Shown here piece by piece: positions 10,207 through 21,404 of a DNA stretch of 64,000 nt. Within the stretch, counting starts at the first letter, position 1. Every line of letters begins with the position of its first letter. The notes under the pieces were generated by a model, which saw nothing but the letters and a program-made list of their open reading frames with translations, had not been told where the DNA came from and made no database searches. Source of the DNA: Ixodes scapularis (taxonomy: Eukaryota; Arthropoda; Arachnida; Ixodida; Ixodidae). The DNA lies in assembly GCF_016920785.2 (NCBI RefSeq), contig NW_024609881.1, positions 49,322,710 through 49,386,709 on the forward strand, in the 5' to 3' direction. The position numbers and the translations under genes are program-made.

Positions 10207-10939
10207 TTAGTATGCCATGAATTCAGTTGCAAATGAATTAATTGTTTGTAGTACCATGTCGCCCTGTGACAATCGCGAGATGGTAGAACATATATATGAC
10301 AAATAAATAGCTTCAACACTGTTAACAGAACCTTTTGTTGCGACTTTATTTTGCACAGTGAAGGTTACGAATGCCTCTGCGCTATCCAATTCGCACACCC
10401 CTACAAATAAAGTGAAAAAGAGGGGTCAATCTGGTAACCAGTTAGGCCAATCTGGTGACCAGTTTGGTCAATCTGGTTACCAGTTGGACCAGTTTGGCCA
10501 GTCTGGTGACCAGTTTGGTCAGTCTGGTTACCAGTTGGACCAGTTCGGCCAGTCTGGGGACCAGTTTGGCCAATCTGGTGACCAGTTTGGTCAATCTGGT
10601 TGCCAGTTCAGCCAGTGTGGTGACCAGTTAGGTCAATATGGTGACCAGTCAGGCCAATCTGGTGACCAGTTCGAAGGCAATCTGGTGACCAGTTAGATCA
10701 ATATGGTTACCAGTTAGACCAGTCTGACTACCAGTTCCACCAGTTTGATTTCCAGTTAGACCAGTCTGACCAGTCCAAATACCAGTTTGACCAGTTTAAA
10801 TACCAGTATCACCAGTTAGATTTTCAAACTGGTCTTTCCAATATCATCAAGAATTAAAATAAAAAACGACGTCGTCACCGGCAACATCAGCCCCTCACGC
10901 TAATCCACGAACTACACATGAAGCATCACCAATTGTTTG

Positions 10940-11200
10940 TTTTTTTGTTTTTATTTTTTAAGCACAGCTCTTAGCGGCATGTCTGACGCCAGACGTGATG
11001 TGGCGTGTGATGTCACGAGGGAAACATTTTCCCGCTAAATTTGGCGGAAAAATTTTACTCTCCTGACGTCACACGTTACGTCGAGTCTGAGGTTACACGT
11101 GACCCTCCACTCCATACCCTCCCCTCCTCCTCAAGAGCTGCGCTCTAATTCGTCATTACAGAGGATTGTAAACGTCTTTCATTTTATTTCATGTACGTAG
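10940..11200. mobile_element. Fragment related to the AGAGC / GCGGAAAA foldback family
   Basis: It contains AGCACAGCTCTTAGCGGC, TTTTCCCGCTAAATTTGGCG and GGAAAAATTTT, motifs shared with the large foldback element at 18.9-20.8 kb. These are followed by CAAGAGCTGCGCTCTAATTCG, TTGTAAACGTCTTTCATTTT and a CCTCCCCTCCTCC stretch shared with 505-590. It is a decayed or solo arm. Confidence 0.55.
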
Positions 11201-12427
11201 TATCAATGCATTATTACTAGGCGTGGCCCCGCAGGCCTCAATTATACTGGCGAATTGTCTTTCTTAGGCGTATTGGATTTCTTGAGCTAAAATAGTTATG
11301 AATATTATTATCACTATCACAAAATCACGAAAAGAATGTTGTAGGGAGCTAAATCTTAATAGCCCACTTAGTGAAAGTTGGGAGTCTTTTCTCAATGCAT
11401 TCATAACGTTTCGTGTAGAACTGACTTTTACGCTCACAGCGCTGTCTCTATCTCGCACAACTGCCACCAACCACACTTGGATAGTAAAAGAATTACACTA
11501 ATTGAATTACTCAAATTTAAATATTTTTGTAGGTAATTTATAATTGTAATTTATTTCTTTTGATCAAATATATTTGTAATTGTAACTTAATTACATTTAC
11601 AGAGCAGTAATTAAAAAGAACTTGAATTCAGATCAAAGTCACATACAGCAACACCGAAGCTCATTCTTCCCTTATTTGTTGATCGACCTTGCACATACTG
11701 CTGAACTGCTTTCAAAGCTGCAGCGCGAGCAAGCAAGGAGACCCGCATTGCACCTAGACCTTGGGCGGGCAAACGTCCACGACGCTAAATGGAATGGTTA
11801 AGCAAATGAGACTGGAAAGTCGGCACCGCCGCACTTCTAATTACTATTTCTCTTTTCTTCCCAAGAGACAAAAGAAACCCAAACCTTTCCCAGATTAGAA
11901 GAAATAATGCAATTCACAACAAAATAAAAGGCTGACTCCTTGAAAGTGAAATCAGGGATTTTTGTTGTCTGTCATAGTTATTTTTCAGAGTATGGCGAAG
12001 CTCTTCGGAGCTCGTCACTATGATTTGTGTCGCCGTAAACTGAACTGCAGTGATTCTACGGGCAACCACAGACAAAAGAGTGCTCCTCGAACCTCAGTTC
12101 TGCCCGTGCAATGCTGAAAATTATCGCTAGGCTCGTAAAGTTTGCGGCGGTCCATTAGCAGATGAAACCAATGACCACATCGGATTTTTTTTTTTTTTTT
12201 GTGTTTTCGTTTACTTTCATTTTCACTCATATTTTCAGTATTTTTGCAACCTGATTGGACGAGATTCGAAAACGTTACGAATCACGGCTCTAGACTTTGG
12301 GGCCCGGTTGAAAAGCGCTTCTATTTTTTTTTATATAAGACGCCTTTTCTTTTAGTTGAAGGTTAGTTGTCAGGCGCATTCGTGTGTAGCATCATCATAG
12401 AAAAAGAACGACTGCTCTAGCCTTCGT
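11201..12427. other. Intronic/intergenic, AT-rich palindromic patch
   Basis: Between about 11,480 and 11,620 the sequence is built from AATTAC, TAATTGTAATT and GTAATTAAA-type units, a self-complementary low-complexity patch like those at 41.5, 44.4 and 62.4 kb. A poly-T run lies at 12,186-12,200. No other feature was seen. Confidence 0.4.
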
Positions 12428-12574
12428 ATGAAAAGTATTTGGAGCAGGCGAGCATGCTTACCTGCCCAAATGCGGCGAAAAAACATCGAGGTAAAGTGCA
12501 AACTCTGCGCGCCGTCCCTGAAGTTCAATTCAACGAACCGACAAGCAAGCTCCAACATGCGGGATCATCTTGAG
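12428..12574 (+). CDS. BED-type zinc finger exon (partial)
   Basis: The frame gives VKCKLCAPSLKFNSTNRQ followed by ASSNMRDHLE. This is the start of a BED zinc finger: a Cys-x2-Cys pair, a Ser/Thr-rich middle and a S-N-(L/M)-R-x-H-L helix. A possible donor GAG|GTAGAA lies at 12,575, before the second His that normally completes the finger. BED fingers are found in hAT transposases and in host proteins derived from them. No downstream transposase exon was found in the window. The start could be ATG 12,428 or 12,470. It may be a remnant. Confidence 0.45.
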
Positions 12575-12775
12575 GTAGAAAAAAAGAAATTTGCTCTTAA
12601 AAAAACACAGAAAAATTTCAGCTTTTTTACTTTGGTGACGAAGGAAGAGCAGCGGAGCTGTAGCTTTTGTTCTCGGCGGTGACTTTTCAGGCGAGCCAGC
12701 TGCACTTCTTTCGCGAGGGAATCTGAAGCGCTCGACGTACGCGACGGTTGCGGACCCATTCGCGCTTCTCCGTAC

Positions 12776-12811
12776 GTCGCCGCTCCTTCCGCACCCGGAA
12801 GGAGCGGCGAC
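12776..12811. repeat. Perfect 16-bp-arm palindrome
   Basis: GTCGCCGCTCCTTCCG (12,776-12,791), spacer CACC, then the exact reverse complement (12,796-12,811). Confidence 0.9.
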
Positions 12812-13189
12812 TGCTCCATCCCCAGGAGTTTCGCGTTCAGCCCTTACAAGAAAAAAATCTGAGCCAGTCTGTAGACATCTTAACGATTTTTTAACATACC
12901 TGTCCACTTCCTATCTTATCGCCATATTCCTGCAAGGTTTCTACAGATTTCCTGTCAACAGGAGTCTACAGAGCACAGTCGTCAGAAATCCTGCAAACTG
13001 TCTGTCGCCAACGGTCGTTAAACTTTGCGTCGCCATATTCCCAGAGTTTCTACAGACCTGACGTGATAGACCATACACACTGAAAACATGACAAAATCGT
13101 TGACACGAGTCATAAGCAGTTTTCGTGTGTAGTACTCTACTGAAAAAAACATTCGGTACCTATATGAGAATAAACGGGTCCATACCAGT

Positions 13190-13440
13190 AACAGTTTAAC
13201 CATAGCGGTCACCAGTTTGTCAAAGGGGTCGGCCGTGTGGCTCAAAGGGGTCCCCCGTATGAGCCATAATGTTCACCTGTTTGGACAAACAGGTCGCTCG
13301 TCGGGGCAAATGGGCGACTCGTTTGGGCAAAGTTGTCGCACGTTTGCTCAAACCGGTGACCATGTTGCACAAGCGGGTGACCGGTGACCGGGAAACTGTA
13401 CCGGTTTAATCAAACGGCTCTCCGGAGCCCGTTTGATATT
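13190..13440. repeat. Degenerate minisatellite, about 22-bp units (GGTGACC...GTTTG.CAAA)
   Basis: About ten diverged units such as GGTCACCAGTTTGTCAAAG, GTTCACCTGTTTGGACAAAC and GGTGACCATGTTGCACAAG. The composition resembles the CTGGTNACCAG units of the foldback arms at 8-11 kb, so this may be an old arm of the same kind. Confidence 0.65.
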
Positions 13441-15304
13441 GAAGGTACAGATCGGGCGGCATGGGCACGCCTGTTTCCGCCGTGGCAGCCAATGTTTTCG
13501 GAAGGCTAGGAGCGCCGGTTCATCGATTTCAGATCGTCCGCGTAATGCAAGTAATTATTTTTATATTTCAATTGCGCTGATGTTCGCTTATACTCTAACT
13601 AAAAAATTTGTTTTACGTAAACGCGCGACGTTGGTGAGCCGATATTTTTGACCGAACTTTAAAACTTTATCCATCTTTGTTGCCTCAATTTACTTATTCA
13701 GCTCGAATCTCTCTCGCAGAAGACGTGACCGCGTGAAAAAACGTACTTCTAAACTCCGTTTCACTTCAATTCAAGACGCAGCAAGGGTAGCGCACGAACA
13801 CGCGGCTGCAACAACATCGAGCATTGCGAGAGCACGCCCGCCGTTGCAGCAGTCGAACTACGCGCTCGCGCTGAGAACTTTCTTCGCTCGGGCGCAAGCC
13901 GAGCTTCTGGCCGCCCCGCCGCCATTTCCAACGTTCAAGCGTGCTAGAATTCGCGTGCGTCTGGTTTTCGAGGCTACAAAAACACGTCTCACTGGAATGC
14001 CTGGGGAGAGGGTTCGGTGCTGTCCCCACTGTCCCGGGGTCCCGGTGTCTTGCCCCTCCCACCGCGCCTCCTCCCTCCTCTCTTGCCACCTCTGTCACAT
14101 GGCCCGCAGCAGAGCGCGAGCTACACGCTGATAAGCATCGAGATCCGGAAAGGCGCGCCTGCCGCGGCTTTTTCTTTGTCTGCTTGTTGTCAGTTGCAGT
14201 TCGAAATTCGCTCGTCCTACCTGCTTCGATCTGTCGCCTAACCCTGCGGTCTTATTAGGATGTCTCCCGACAACGTATTGGACGTGCACCAAAGGTATCA
14301 GTGTTCGAAAAGTCCTTCGCGCATATCGGCAACAAGCGATTCTTCAAAGAAGTCAGGAATTCTTGCGGTTTGGTTGGGTTCGGCAAATGACAGCTTGTGC
14401 GCCGCATCGTGTTGAAACTTCCAAGGAGCCGTTCACTCTCGTTTGTGTTTGTGTGGTTGTCCTGCTTTGACCGTATCGACAAATATGACGGATTACATCT
14501 TTCAAGTCCGCTATTATTATGGTAAGTGCACTGCAACCTACTTCTTGGCAACGATTGACCGTTCTTCTACGCGTACTCTTCCAGATTATCTATATAATTA
14601 TGCAGTGTCTATTCTCGCGGCAGGCGGGAGAATAATTTTCCCGAAAGTCTACCTTTATAGTCTAGAATCACCTCGATTCTTGTTCGCTTTGCAATCTTCT
14701 CAGCTGTATAAAAGCTTAGAGTGCCTCTCACATTTTACACATCGCTTGCACGTGTGTACTTGTCTACAGAAAGGTAATAAACTTCAATGAGAATTGAAAA
14801 ACAATCTTTTGTGCCTGTTTTCCTGTCAATTTCCATGCACTTACGCGAGCACATTTGTTCTACGTGTTTCCTCCATGTTATAAATAGGCTTATGAGCTTC
14901 GGGACGTCTTAAATAAGTTTAAGATAACCAACCTCCCGGACGATGCCCATTTAGGGCTAGCGCATAATTGGCCTATTCGAAAGGCACGTTCAAACGTGCG
15001 GTCACGTGCCAGGTCAAACGGGCACCTGTGTTTATCACTTGTCTACAGCAATTCGTTAGAAACTCTCTTATTGGCGCTAGGAATGAGACAGGAGTGTTGC
15101 TAGAATGTCTGTATATTTGCTGTACAGAGTCGCCACATTATCTGTACACTGAAGCCTACACAAAACCTGTAGGAAGCAGCGGCCAATAAGCTGTAGACAA
15201 TGGTTGAAAAAGTGGGTACATTCTCCCTAGGAAATCTATGCTCTCTAGCCATAATTATGTCTAGAAATTCTGTAGAAATTGGTTAAATTTTTTTGTAAGG
15301 CAGG
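13441..15304. other. GC-rich island with a possible first exon, then AT-rich DNA
   Basis: The segment 13,700-14,250 is GC- and CpG-rich and open in several frames, the look of a promoter or 5' UTR. At 14,485 a short frame starts MTDYIFQVRYYY and reaches ATG|GTAAGT (donor at 14,522). The supporting protein is too short to identify. The remainder (14,530-15,304) is featureless. Confidence 0.3.
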
Positions 15305-15500
15305 TACGCAAGTTCGTCTGCTTTTTATGCAAGGGGTTGTGGTGACGTCGGAACGCCGAACTTTGATTGGCTCTTATTTAAAAGATCCTTAAGGCAGATA
15401 GTATTGTGGTCAACCCACTGCCCTTCAATCAGAGCCAAGCAGAGCTCGGCGTTCTCACGTCACCGCAATCCCTGCAACAGAAGCAGAGGAACTTGCGCTC
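15305..15500. mobile_element. Foldback MITE (family II, copy 1)
   Basis: AAGTTCGTCTGCTTTTTATG ... TGACGTCGGAACGCCGAACT ... GATTGGCTC on the left is answered by GAGCCAAGCAGAGCTCGGCG ... CGTCACCGCAATC ... AAGCAGAGGAACTTGCG on the right. It is the same family as 29,736-29,975. It ends about 55 bp from the SDR exon 1 donor, inside intron 1. Confidence 0.7.
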
Positions 15501-15556
15501 AACATTGCTACTTTCACGTTTACAACTTTTAGTGTCAAGGCAAACTCATCACCAAC

Positions 15557-15707
15557 CTTTTAACTCGGCAACCGTTGCCTTTGCCGCGTCCAAGTTGATG
15601 TCGGCCACAACGACTACTGTCCCATCTCTCGCCAGGGCGTGGCAAACCGCTTGGCCTATGCCGCCTCCTCCACCCGTAACGATTGCCAACCGATCCGAGA
15701 GCGACAT
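15557..15707 (-). pseudogene. SDR exon 1 (cofactor-binding exon)
   Basis: Starts MSLSDRLAIVTGGGGGIGQA. The TGxxxGxG dinucleotide-binding motif is complete (residues 11-18, TGGGGGIG), and VADIN (35-39) places an acidic Asp37 at the end of beta-2, which favours NAD(H). Fifty codons plus one base end at AAAAG|GTTGGT (donor 15,556), in phase with exon 2. The whole locus resembles the HSD17B8/FabG-like branch of classical SDRs, which act on beta-hydroxyacyl or steroid-type substrates; that assignment is from memory. The reading start is well supported by family length. The exon is intact, but the gene is disabled in exon 3. Confidence 0.75.
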
Positions 15708-16139
15708 CTTCCTGAATGTTCCGAGATGCCAAAGCTGCGAAGAAGCACGTTGTGCTTACAAAACGGATTTCGCTCGCAGCTTGAATGAATTTGTCGTGTT
15801 TCTGGCGGAACTGTAGTCGCCTCTGTTCCGTACTGCTCATTGTAATGCCCGTTTGACCGAGGACATACATTTTTCGTCGGAAATCAAAAGGACCAGTTTA
15901 TACCGCCCCAAATTGTAAGATTTAAACGTTTGGGACTTATTTGGTTTGCGATAATCGGGGGCGGTGTTGCCATCAACGTAAATGTAGTATCGATAGAAAT
16001 AGATTACCATGTTCAAAAGGAAGCCGTTTGCCAGCACCTCGTGACACAGCGGTCATGGACAGAACGCCCATTTGATTTGATTTGATTTGATTTAACTTCA
16101 ATCACGGACCTGCACACTGCTCCACCGCCTTATACAGGG
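15708..16139. other. 5' flank of SDR locus
   Basis: Contains a TTTGA microsatellite (about 16,073-16,094). This stretch would include the promoter of the minus-strand SDR gene; no core element was identified. Confidence 0.35.
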
Positions 16140-16500
16140 CGTCTCTTTTAGGCTTTAACAACTTGTTTTTAAAAGTGCCATATAAATTCCTCTAATACCG
16201 TCTGTGTAGTTGAGTTACACGACCAGGGGAATATATCACTGGCGGCTAATAGTCACGATAATTTGGAGCATTCGTAAAATAGTGTTAAATATATAAGATG
16301 TAATTAAAATATACACCTGGTTTCTATCAGAAACCTGCTGAGAGTCATCGAAAACAAGAATACAAGTAAATTTTAGAAAAATATGGGTAGCGTGAGAAGT
16401 GCTGTTGCGCCGAAGTTACCAGATGGTGTAACACATGCAATATTGGCGGTGCGAAAATCTTGAAAATAAAAGACGGAAAATCCATACGGGCGCCTGTTTT
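16140..16500. mobile_element. Foldback MITE family I, diverged partial copy
   Basis: GTTGAGTTACACGACCAGGG, GGCGGCTAATAGTCACGAT, AACCTGCTGAGAGTCATCG, GAAGTTACCAGATGG and AGACGGAAAATCCATACGGG run in the same order as in the better copy at 26,490-27,030. It covers the left half and centre only and is strongly diverged. Confidence 0.55.
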
Positions 16501-18100
16501 CACCACTAACTGTGCATCGATTGCACGTTACAAAAAGTAATAAACACTCTGCATATTTGACAATTCAGTGATACCCATTCGCACGTTCCAGTCTTTGCTC
16601 TTAACAAAGTTACAGTATGTTCATTCATTTTAGTAAAATTTCACGTAAAACCTAATACATCTAACTAATAAAAAATTAGAACAGAGTAAAGCGATTTCAT
16701 TTAACCTAACATCGTTTATGAGATTTGCTAAAACAACCTCCGCTAAAACTGTTTTTGAATGGCGAACGGTCTTCAAAAAGTGTGTTCGTTTCTTTTTACG
16801 GTACCAAACTTTTGCACACCCTTTTCACGTCCTTCAAAATACGAAGGCTATTCCGCGCAACAACGCAATATTCTACTTGATACGAGTTGGTGTACTACTC
16901 AAAATGACTGCGAAAAAAAGGTGGTAGCTATGAGTGTCAAGCCTCTGGAACAGGCTTTTTACATCCTTAAGGGGGGACATGGGTCTTGGGAACCAAAAAC
17001 TTCCTGAAACTGCATTCTTTTGAAAATGACGATGGCTGTCTTTCTTCTGAATCTACCAGGCTTATAATTTCGTGGATGAATATTTGAGCTATAGGTCACT
17101 TTATAATATCCATGCGGGCTGAATGTGCGTTGAAGTTGACTCTAAACCATTGTTTTCACAAAATATAATTTTTGAACTCGTTGGGACTTTGTAGAAGGGA
17201 TATCTCAGCATCTATAGCACATAGAAATATAACCGTTCCTGAAATGTGTAGCTGAACGGGTGAAGCATACAATTTTGAGAGCCGAATTTTTTATATAAGT
17301 CTAGAAAAATATATATTTGATCTTTTGCTTTATTACTTCTTAGCCATGCATTGAGCAGCGAACTTCAATGTGTTGTAAAATCAATAATAATAATGAGTTT
17401 ATCTTAAAAGTGCTTCCAACATTGTATTCTCTACACTTCGTAGTATCTAGCCATGTGTTAAAAAGAAAATTTTGTTGTGCAGTTTTTTTCTATCGTTTTT
17501 CCAAACAACGGCAGGCAAGTTTTATTTATTCTGAGGACAATTCTACTGACTGAGAAAATGACCAGATATATGAAATCGGCACAAAGCTGAACAAGCTTGT
17601 GCAGTTTCATTGGGTTTGGTCGTAAAATACGTAAAAAAAGCTCCAAGACCAGTGTTCCCCCTTAAATGCGTACATTTACTTAGTGGGCACTTCTTTATCA
17701 AAAGCAGCCGAGCATACTAAAGTGATCCTCCTTTCTGTAACAGAACCGGTACTAACCTGAACAGAGTGCCTTCAATCCAAAGTGATCTTTCTCACTACTG
17801 CGTTCTGTCTGCGTTTGGATAACCCCTAGGGCACCAATATTTTGTTATCCGTATCCCTGTGTACTGTACGGATATAAGACCGACCGATTATACAAAAAAC
17901 CAACCGCGGAGGATTTTATCAATAAACTGTCCACAGGCATTTACGAATATTGTTTCAAAATTATGTAATATAACCTGCTGCACTTTTAAGATTTCTTTTT
18001 TTTTTTTCGTTACGGGAAGCAAAAAATAATGTTCAGGTTTCGGATTTCTTTTGTACTCTTAAAGTGTAAATTGTTGCATTTATGACCTTTTTATAATTTT
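16501..18100. other. AT-rich, no gene recognised
   Basis: No recognisable domain, inverted repeat or array; short open frames only. It may be unique intergenic DNA or very old repeats. Confidence 0.3.
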
Positions 18101-18105
18101 TATAA

Positions 18106-18192
18106 CCTATTGGAGATTAAGGGCTCATATTGTTTTGTTTATTTTTTAACCTATTGGAGATTAAGGGCTCATATTGTTTTGTTTATTTTTGT
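18106..18192. repeat. Tandem duplication of a 44-45-bp unit
   Basis: ACCTATTGGAGATTAAGGGC followed by TCATATTGTTTTGTTTATTTTT is present twice, back to back, with almost no divergence, indicating a recent event. Confidence 0.85.
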
Positions 18193-19353
18193 TTTTATTG
18201 TATATTTATTTGAAGTTGTATGGTATATCACATGTGAAATTCAACCCTGTACCTGTCCGAGTCCCTGTTACGGGTAAACATTGTTCACAGATAAACAAAA
18301 TTAAAATTGGCAACGGCCTTTACCTTAAAGTCCTATACCGTAAAATCCTCAGCAAGTGACCATTCAAAATTTGCATATAAGCATGTAAAATTAGCGTGCC
18401 CTTTACGAATTTCTGAATTCTACAACATTGAGTGGTTGGTGCTTATTATGGAATGAGCGGATGCTCGGCAGTTTATGGTAATGAATGAAACGCAGTTTTT
18501 AGAAAACAACTTCCTGCCAATTTAGAAACTTTCGGCATAGTGGATAATCGTATTGCGGAAAGCACTCATGAAGGTCCCTTCGTCATTTGTATTATGAAAA
18601 TTAAAGTATTTGTCGTGCAATCCTTACATAACTATGATTGCAAAAGCGAATTCGAAACTTTGGGCAAATGTGGCCAACATTGCACACCCAACATCAGAAG
18701 TGGGGTACACCAATACTACTGCAGGTTTTCCCGCTCATTTTAATTTAAGTGACGACCAATTTAATCCCTGGGTAACTCAGTTTAATCCAAGTGCCATACA
18801 GTTTAGTCCAAGCGCCACACAATTTAATCCCGGGGTCAGTCAATGTAATCCACAACATATATATATTTATGCACTTATTGTCTTCAGTGGTCGTGTTTCC
18901 CTTACACATTTGGTGACTAAGAACAATTGTTTATACAATTAGAATTTTTGGCGGGCACTTGATAATTTGATCACTAATGTGATTACTTTGAGTTGCTAGT
19001 CCCACTATGGACGAGGCTTAATTGATATGTTGGTTACTCTTTTTAGAGCACAGCTCTTATAGGCACCCCTTCCCGGCTTGAGGGGCGTCGGCGTCGGCGT
19101 AACCACGCGGTGCATGATGGGTAAATTCCCCCGCTAATTTTAGCGGAAAAATTTCCCCGCTAAATCTATCGGAAAAGTTTCCCCACCAAACCTAGCGGAA
19201 AATTTTTCCCGCTAGCGGAAAAATTTCCCCGGTAGATCTAGCGGAAAATTTTTCCGCTATATTTAGCGGAAAATTTTCCCCGCTAAATCTAGCGGAAAAA
19301 TTTTCGCGCTAAATTCTGTGGAAAATTTTACCCGCTAAATCTAACAGAAAATT

Positions 19354-19513
19354 AGGGGGTTTTTGTAGGCCGCGTTGCCCCCTCCGCTAAGCGTTCCGCA
19401 ACGAAGTTCCTACTGCGCCTGCGCGCCGATAGCCTTGACTGTGGAGTTCCCGCTATCGTAGCGGATTGCGGAGGGCCTTGCGGGACGGCGAAAACGATCT
19501 ACAAAAACTCCCT
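19354..19513. mobile_element. Small TIR insertion in the left array
   Basis: A 160-bp GC-rich segment interrupts the AGCGGAAAA array. It begins AGGGGGTTTTTGTAG and ends with the near-exact reverse complement CTACAAAAACTCCCT. It is a third level of nesting. Confidence 0.6.
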
Positions 19514-19681
19514 ATTTCCCCGCTATATTTAGCGGAAAAATTTCCCAGCTAAATCTATTGGAAAATTTTCCCCATCAAATCTAGCGGAAAATTTTCCCCG
19601 CTAAATCTAAAGAAAAATTTTCCCCGCTGTATTTAGCGAAAAAATTTTCCCACAGAACCTAGCGGAGAAATTTTCCCGCTA

Positions 19682-19862
19682 AATCTTTCTTTGATAAAGA
19701 AAGATTCCAATAGCTCTCGAGCGACCGTCTTTCGGCTTCTTCCTAGTTTCCGTATCTGCTGAAGTCGCGGAACACAGCCACACGTGTTCCGCGACTTCAG
19801 CAGATACGGATACTAGGAAGAAGCCGAGAGACGGTCGCTCGAGAGCTATGGAAGCTTTCTTT
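19682..19862. repeat. Central hairpin, about 80-bp arms, with adjoining 11-bp palindrome
   Basis: A perfect AATCTTTCTTT-GAT-AAAGAAAGATT palindrome (19,682-19,706) shares its right half with the left arm of a hairpin. The left arm (19,696-19,775) and right arm (19,784-19,862) differ at only a few positions and are separated by AGCCACAC. Confidence 0.85.
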
Positions 19863-19995
19863 ATAAAAAAAAGTGGACGGCATGTGTCTGCGACACTTCT
19901 ATTGTTCTTCATTGTAATGAATTTCATTTTTTGAGTGATCGGGTGAAAAATTAATCAACTTTTACGTGGTGCTGCTTTGCCTGTCGTGTGTATAT

Positions 19996-20115
19996 ATGTG
20001 TTCTATTTTCCTGAATAAAACTAGTTAGCGCCTGTCATGTATACTTCTTGTCCTTATGTGTTCTATTTTCCTGAATAAAAATAGTTAGCGCCTGTCATGT
20101 ATACTTCTTGTCCTT
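19996..20115. repeat. 60-bp tandem duplication
   Basis: Two units (19,996-20,055 and 20,056-20,115), starting TGTGTTCTATTTTCCTGAAT and ending ATACTTCTTGTCCTTA, differ by one or two bases. Confidence 0.9.
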
Positions 20116-20769
20116 ATCTTTCTGTTGCGCTATTTTATATGTTTTACTAAGATGAACCAACTAGCCCAACAACGTACCCTACTTACTGCTAAATATAAGG
20201 GGGGACATTTTTCGCTTGATTTAACGGGGAAAATTTTCCGCTAGAATTAGCGGGGAAAATTTTCCGCTAAATTTAGCGGGAAAAACTTTCCGCTAAATCT
20301 AGCTTGGAAGATTTTCCGCTAGATTTAATGGGGAAAATTTTCCGCTATACTTAGCGCGGCCAATTTTCCGCTAAATCTAGCTGGAAAAATTTCCGCTAGA
20401 TTTAGCGAGGAAAATTTTCTGCTCAATATAACGGGGAAAGTTTGCCGTGAGATTTAGAGGGGAAAATTGGCCGCTATATTTAGCGGGGAGAATTTTCCGC
20501 TAGATTTTGTGGGGAAATTTTTCCGCTAAATTTAGCGGGGGAATTTACCCATCATGGACCGCGTGGTTACGCCGACGCCGCCGCCGCTCAAGCCGGAAAG
20601 GGGTGCCTATATAAGAGCTGTGCTCTAAAAAGAGTAACCAACATATCAATTAAGCCTCGTCAATAGTTGGACTAGTAACTCAAGTAATCACATCAGTGAT
20701 CAAATTATCAATTGCCCGCCAAAAATTCAAATTTTATAAACAATTGTTCCAAGTTATCAAATGTGTAAG

Positions 20770-21380
20770 CGAAAATGTAAATCTATGTATTTTTGCATAC
20801 ATCTCTGAACACACACAACACAAGCAGAACACTTCCCCACACAGCAGCAACAACGCAGATCTACAAACGCTATGTTCGCACTAGCTGTATATATGGCAGT
20901 CAATTTTTGAATCCGACTTTGCCGGTGACCCATCATTTGTCGCAAAAACACGGAGGCGAAACAAATATTGCTCGTACTTGGTACATTATTTGAATTGTCT
21001 CTTTGAAATATCCCCCATCTCTTAATTCAAAACCCTGAAAAAAGCAAATGTAGATCATTAGGCTAATTAATTAAAATGTATTAATTAACTTTTCAATAAG
21101 TTTGACGAATCACGTTGACAATGCAGTGATGACATGCAGTACACTGGTACGGAAGATTGCAATCAATCTATTGCTTGATTGCAGTGCTCGGCGCCAGTGT
21201 AAGTTATTTTCACTTTTGGGGGAAATAATTCATTTTAATTTTTGTACAAGTATTTTAATGGGTTTTTCAAATAAACAATATTACTGGTTTTCACGACTCG
21301 TTGCAACAGCAGAGAACATATCTTGGGTCATGCTTTGCCACCACTACTACAGAAATTTAGTATTGATTTAATTTTCTAAC
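20770..21380. other. Interior of outer foldback element, no gene
   Basis: Contains (CACA)n-rich DNA near 20,808 and TTAATTAATTAA-type sequence at about 21,055-21,090 that may be an old MITE family I edge. No coding signal. Confidence 0.3.
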
Positions 21381-21404
21381 GTGGAGTGTTTTTAGTAAAA
21401 AAAG

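Larger units (their letters stand above)
8091..10846. mobile_element. Foldback-type element with CTGGT-ACCAG arms
   Basis: The left end reads TA-TTGGAAAGACCAGTTT (8,084 onwards) and the right end is its reverse complement, AAACTGGTCTTTCCAA-TA (ending about 10,846). This gives 16-bp terminal inverted repeats with a possible TA target duplication. Inside each end is an array of about 20-bp units built on the palindrome CTGGTNACCAG (8,096-8,400 and 10,425-10,830), in opposite orientations. The 2.0-kb interior carries a further inverted pair (about 8,745-9,175) and two plausible exons on the minus strand. No transposase was recognised. The two arms could instead be independent arrays. Confidence 0.55.
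18902..20769. mobile_element. Nested foldback element with GCGGAAAATTTTCCGC arrays
   Basis: About 220 bp of unique arm on each side (TTACACATTTGG ... GATATGTTGGTTACTCTTTT ... AGAGCACAGCTCTTATA ... CATGATGGGTAAATT) are inverted copies of each other. Inward of these lie tandem units of about 26 bp, GCTAAATCTAGCGGAAAATTTTCCCC (19,120-19,690 and 20,205-20,535), each of which is itself close to a palindrome. The centre (19,682-19,862) is a long hairpin. Length is about 1.87 kb with no coding capacity. Matching short motifs at 505-590 and 10,940-11,200 point to a dispersed family. Confidence 0.75.

Noticed and set aside
10358..10696. Plus-strand frame of repeated QSGDQFGQSGYQLDQFG, silk- or prion-like
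   Set aside because: It is simply the translation of the CTGGTNACCAG array in a foldback arm, and the left arm shows no matching frame.
10430..10830. CRISPR-like repeat array
   Set aside because: Units are contiguous, degenerate and palindromic without unique spacers, and the genome is eukaryotic.
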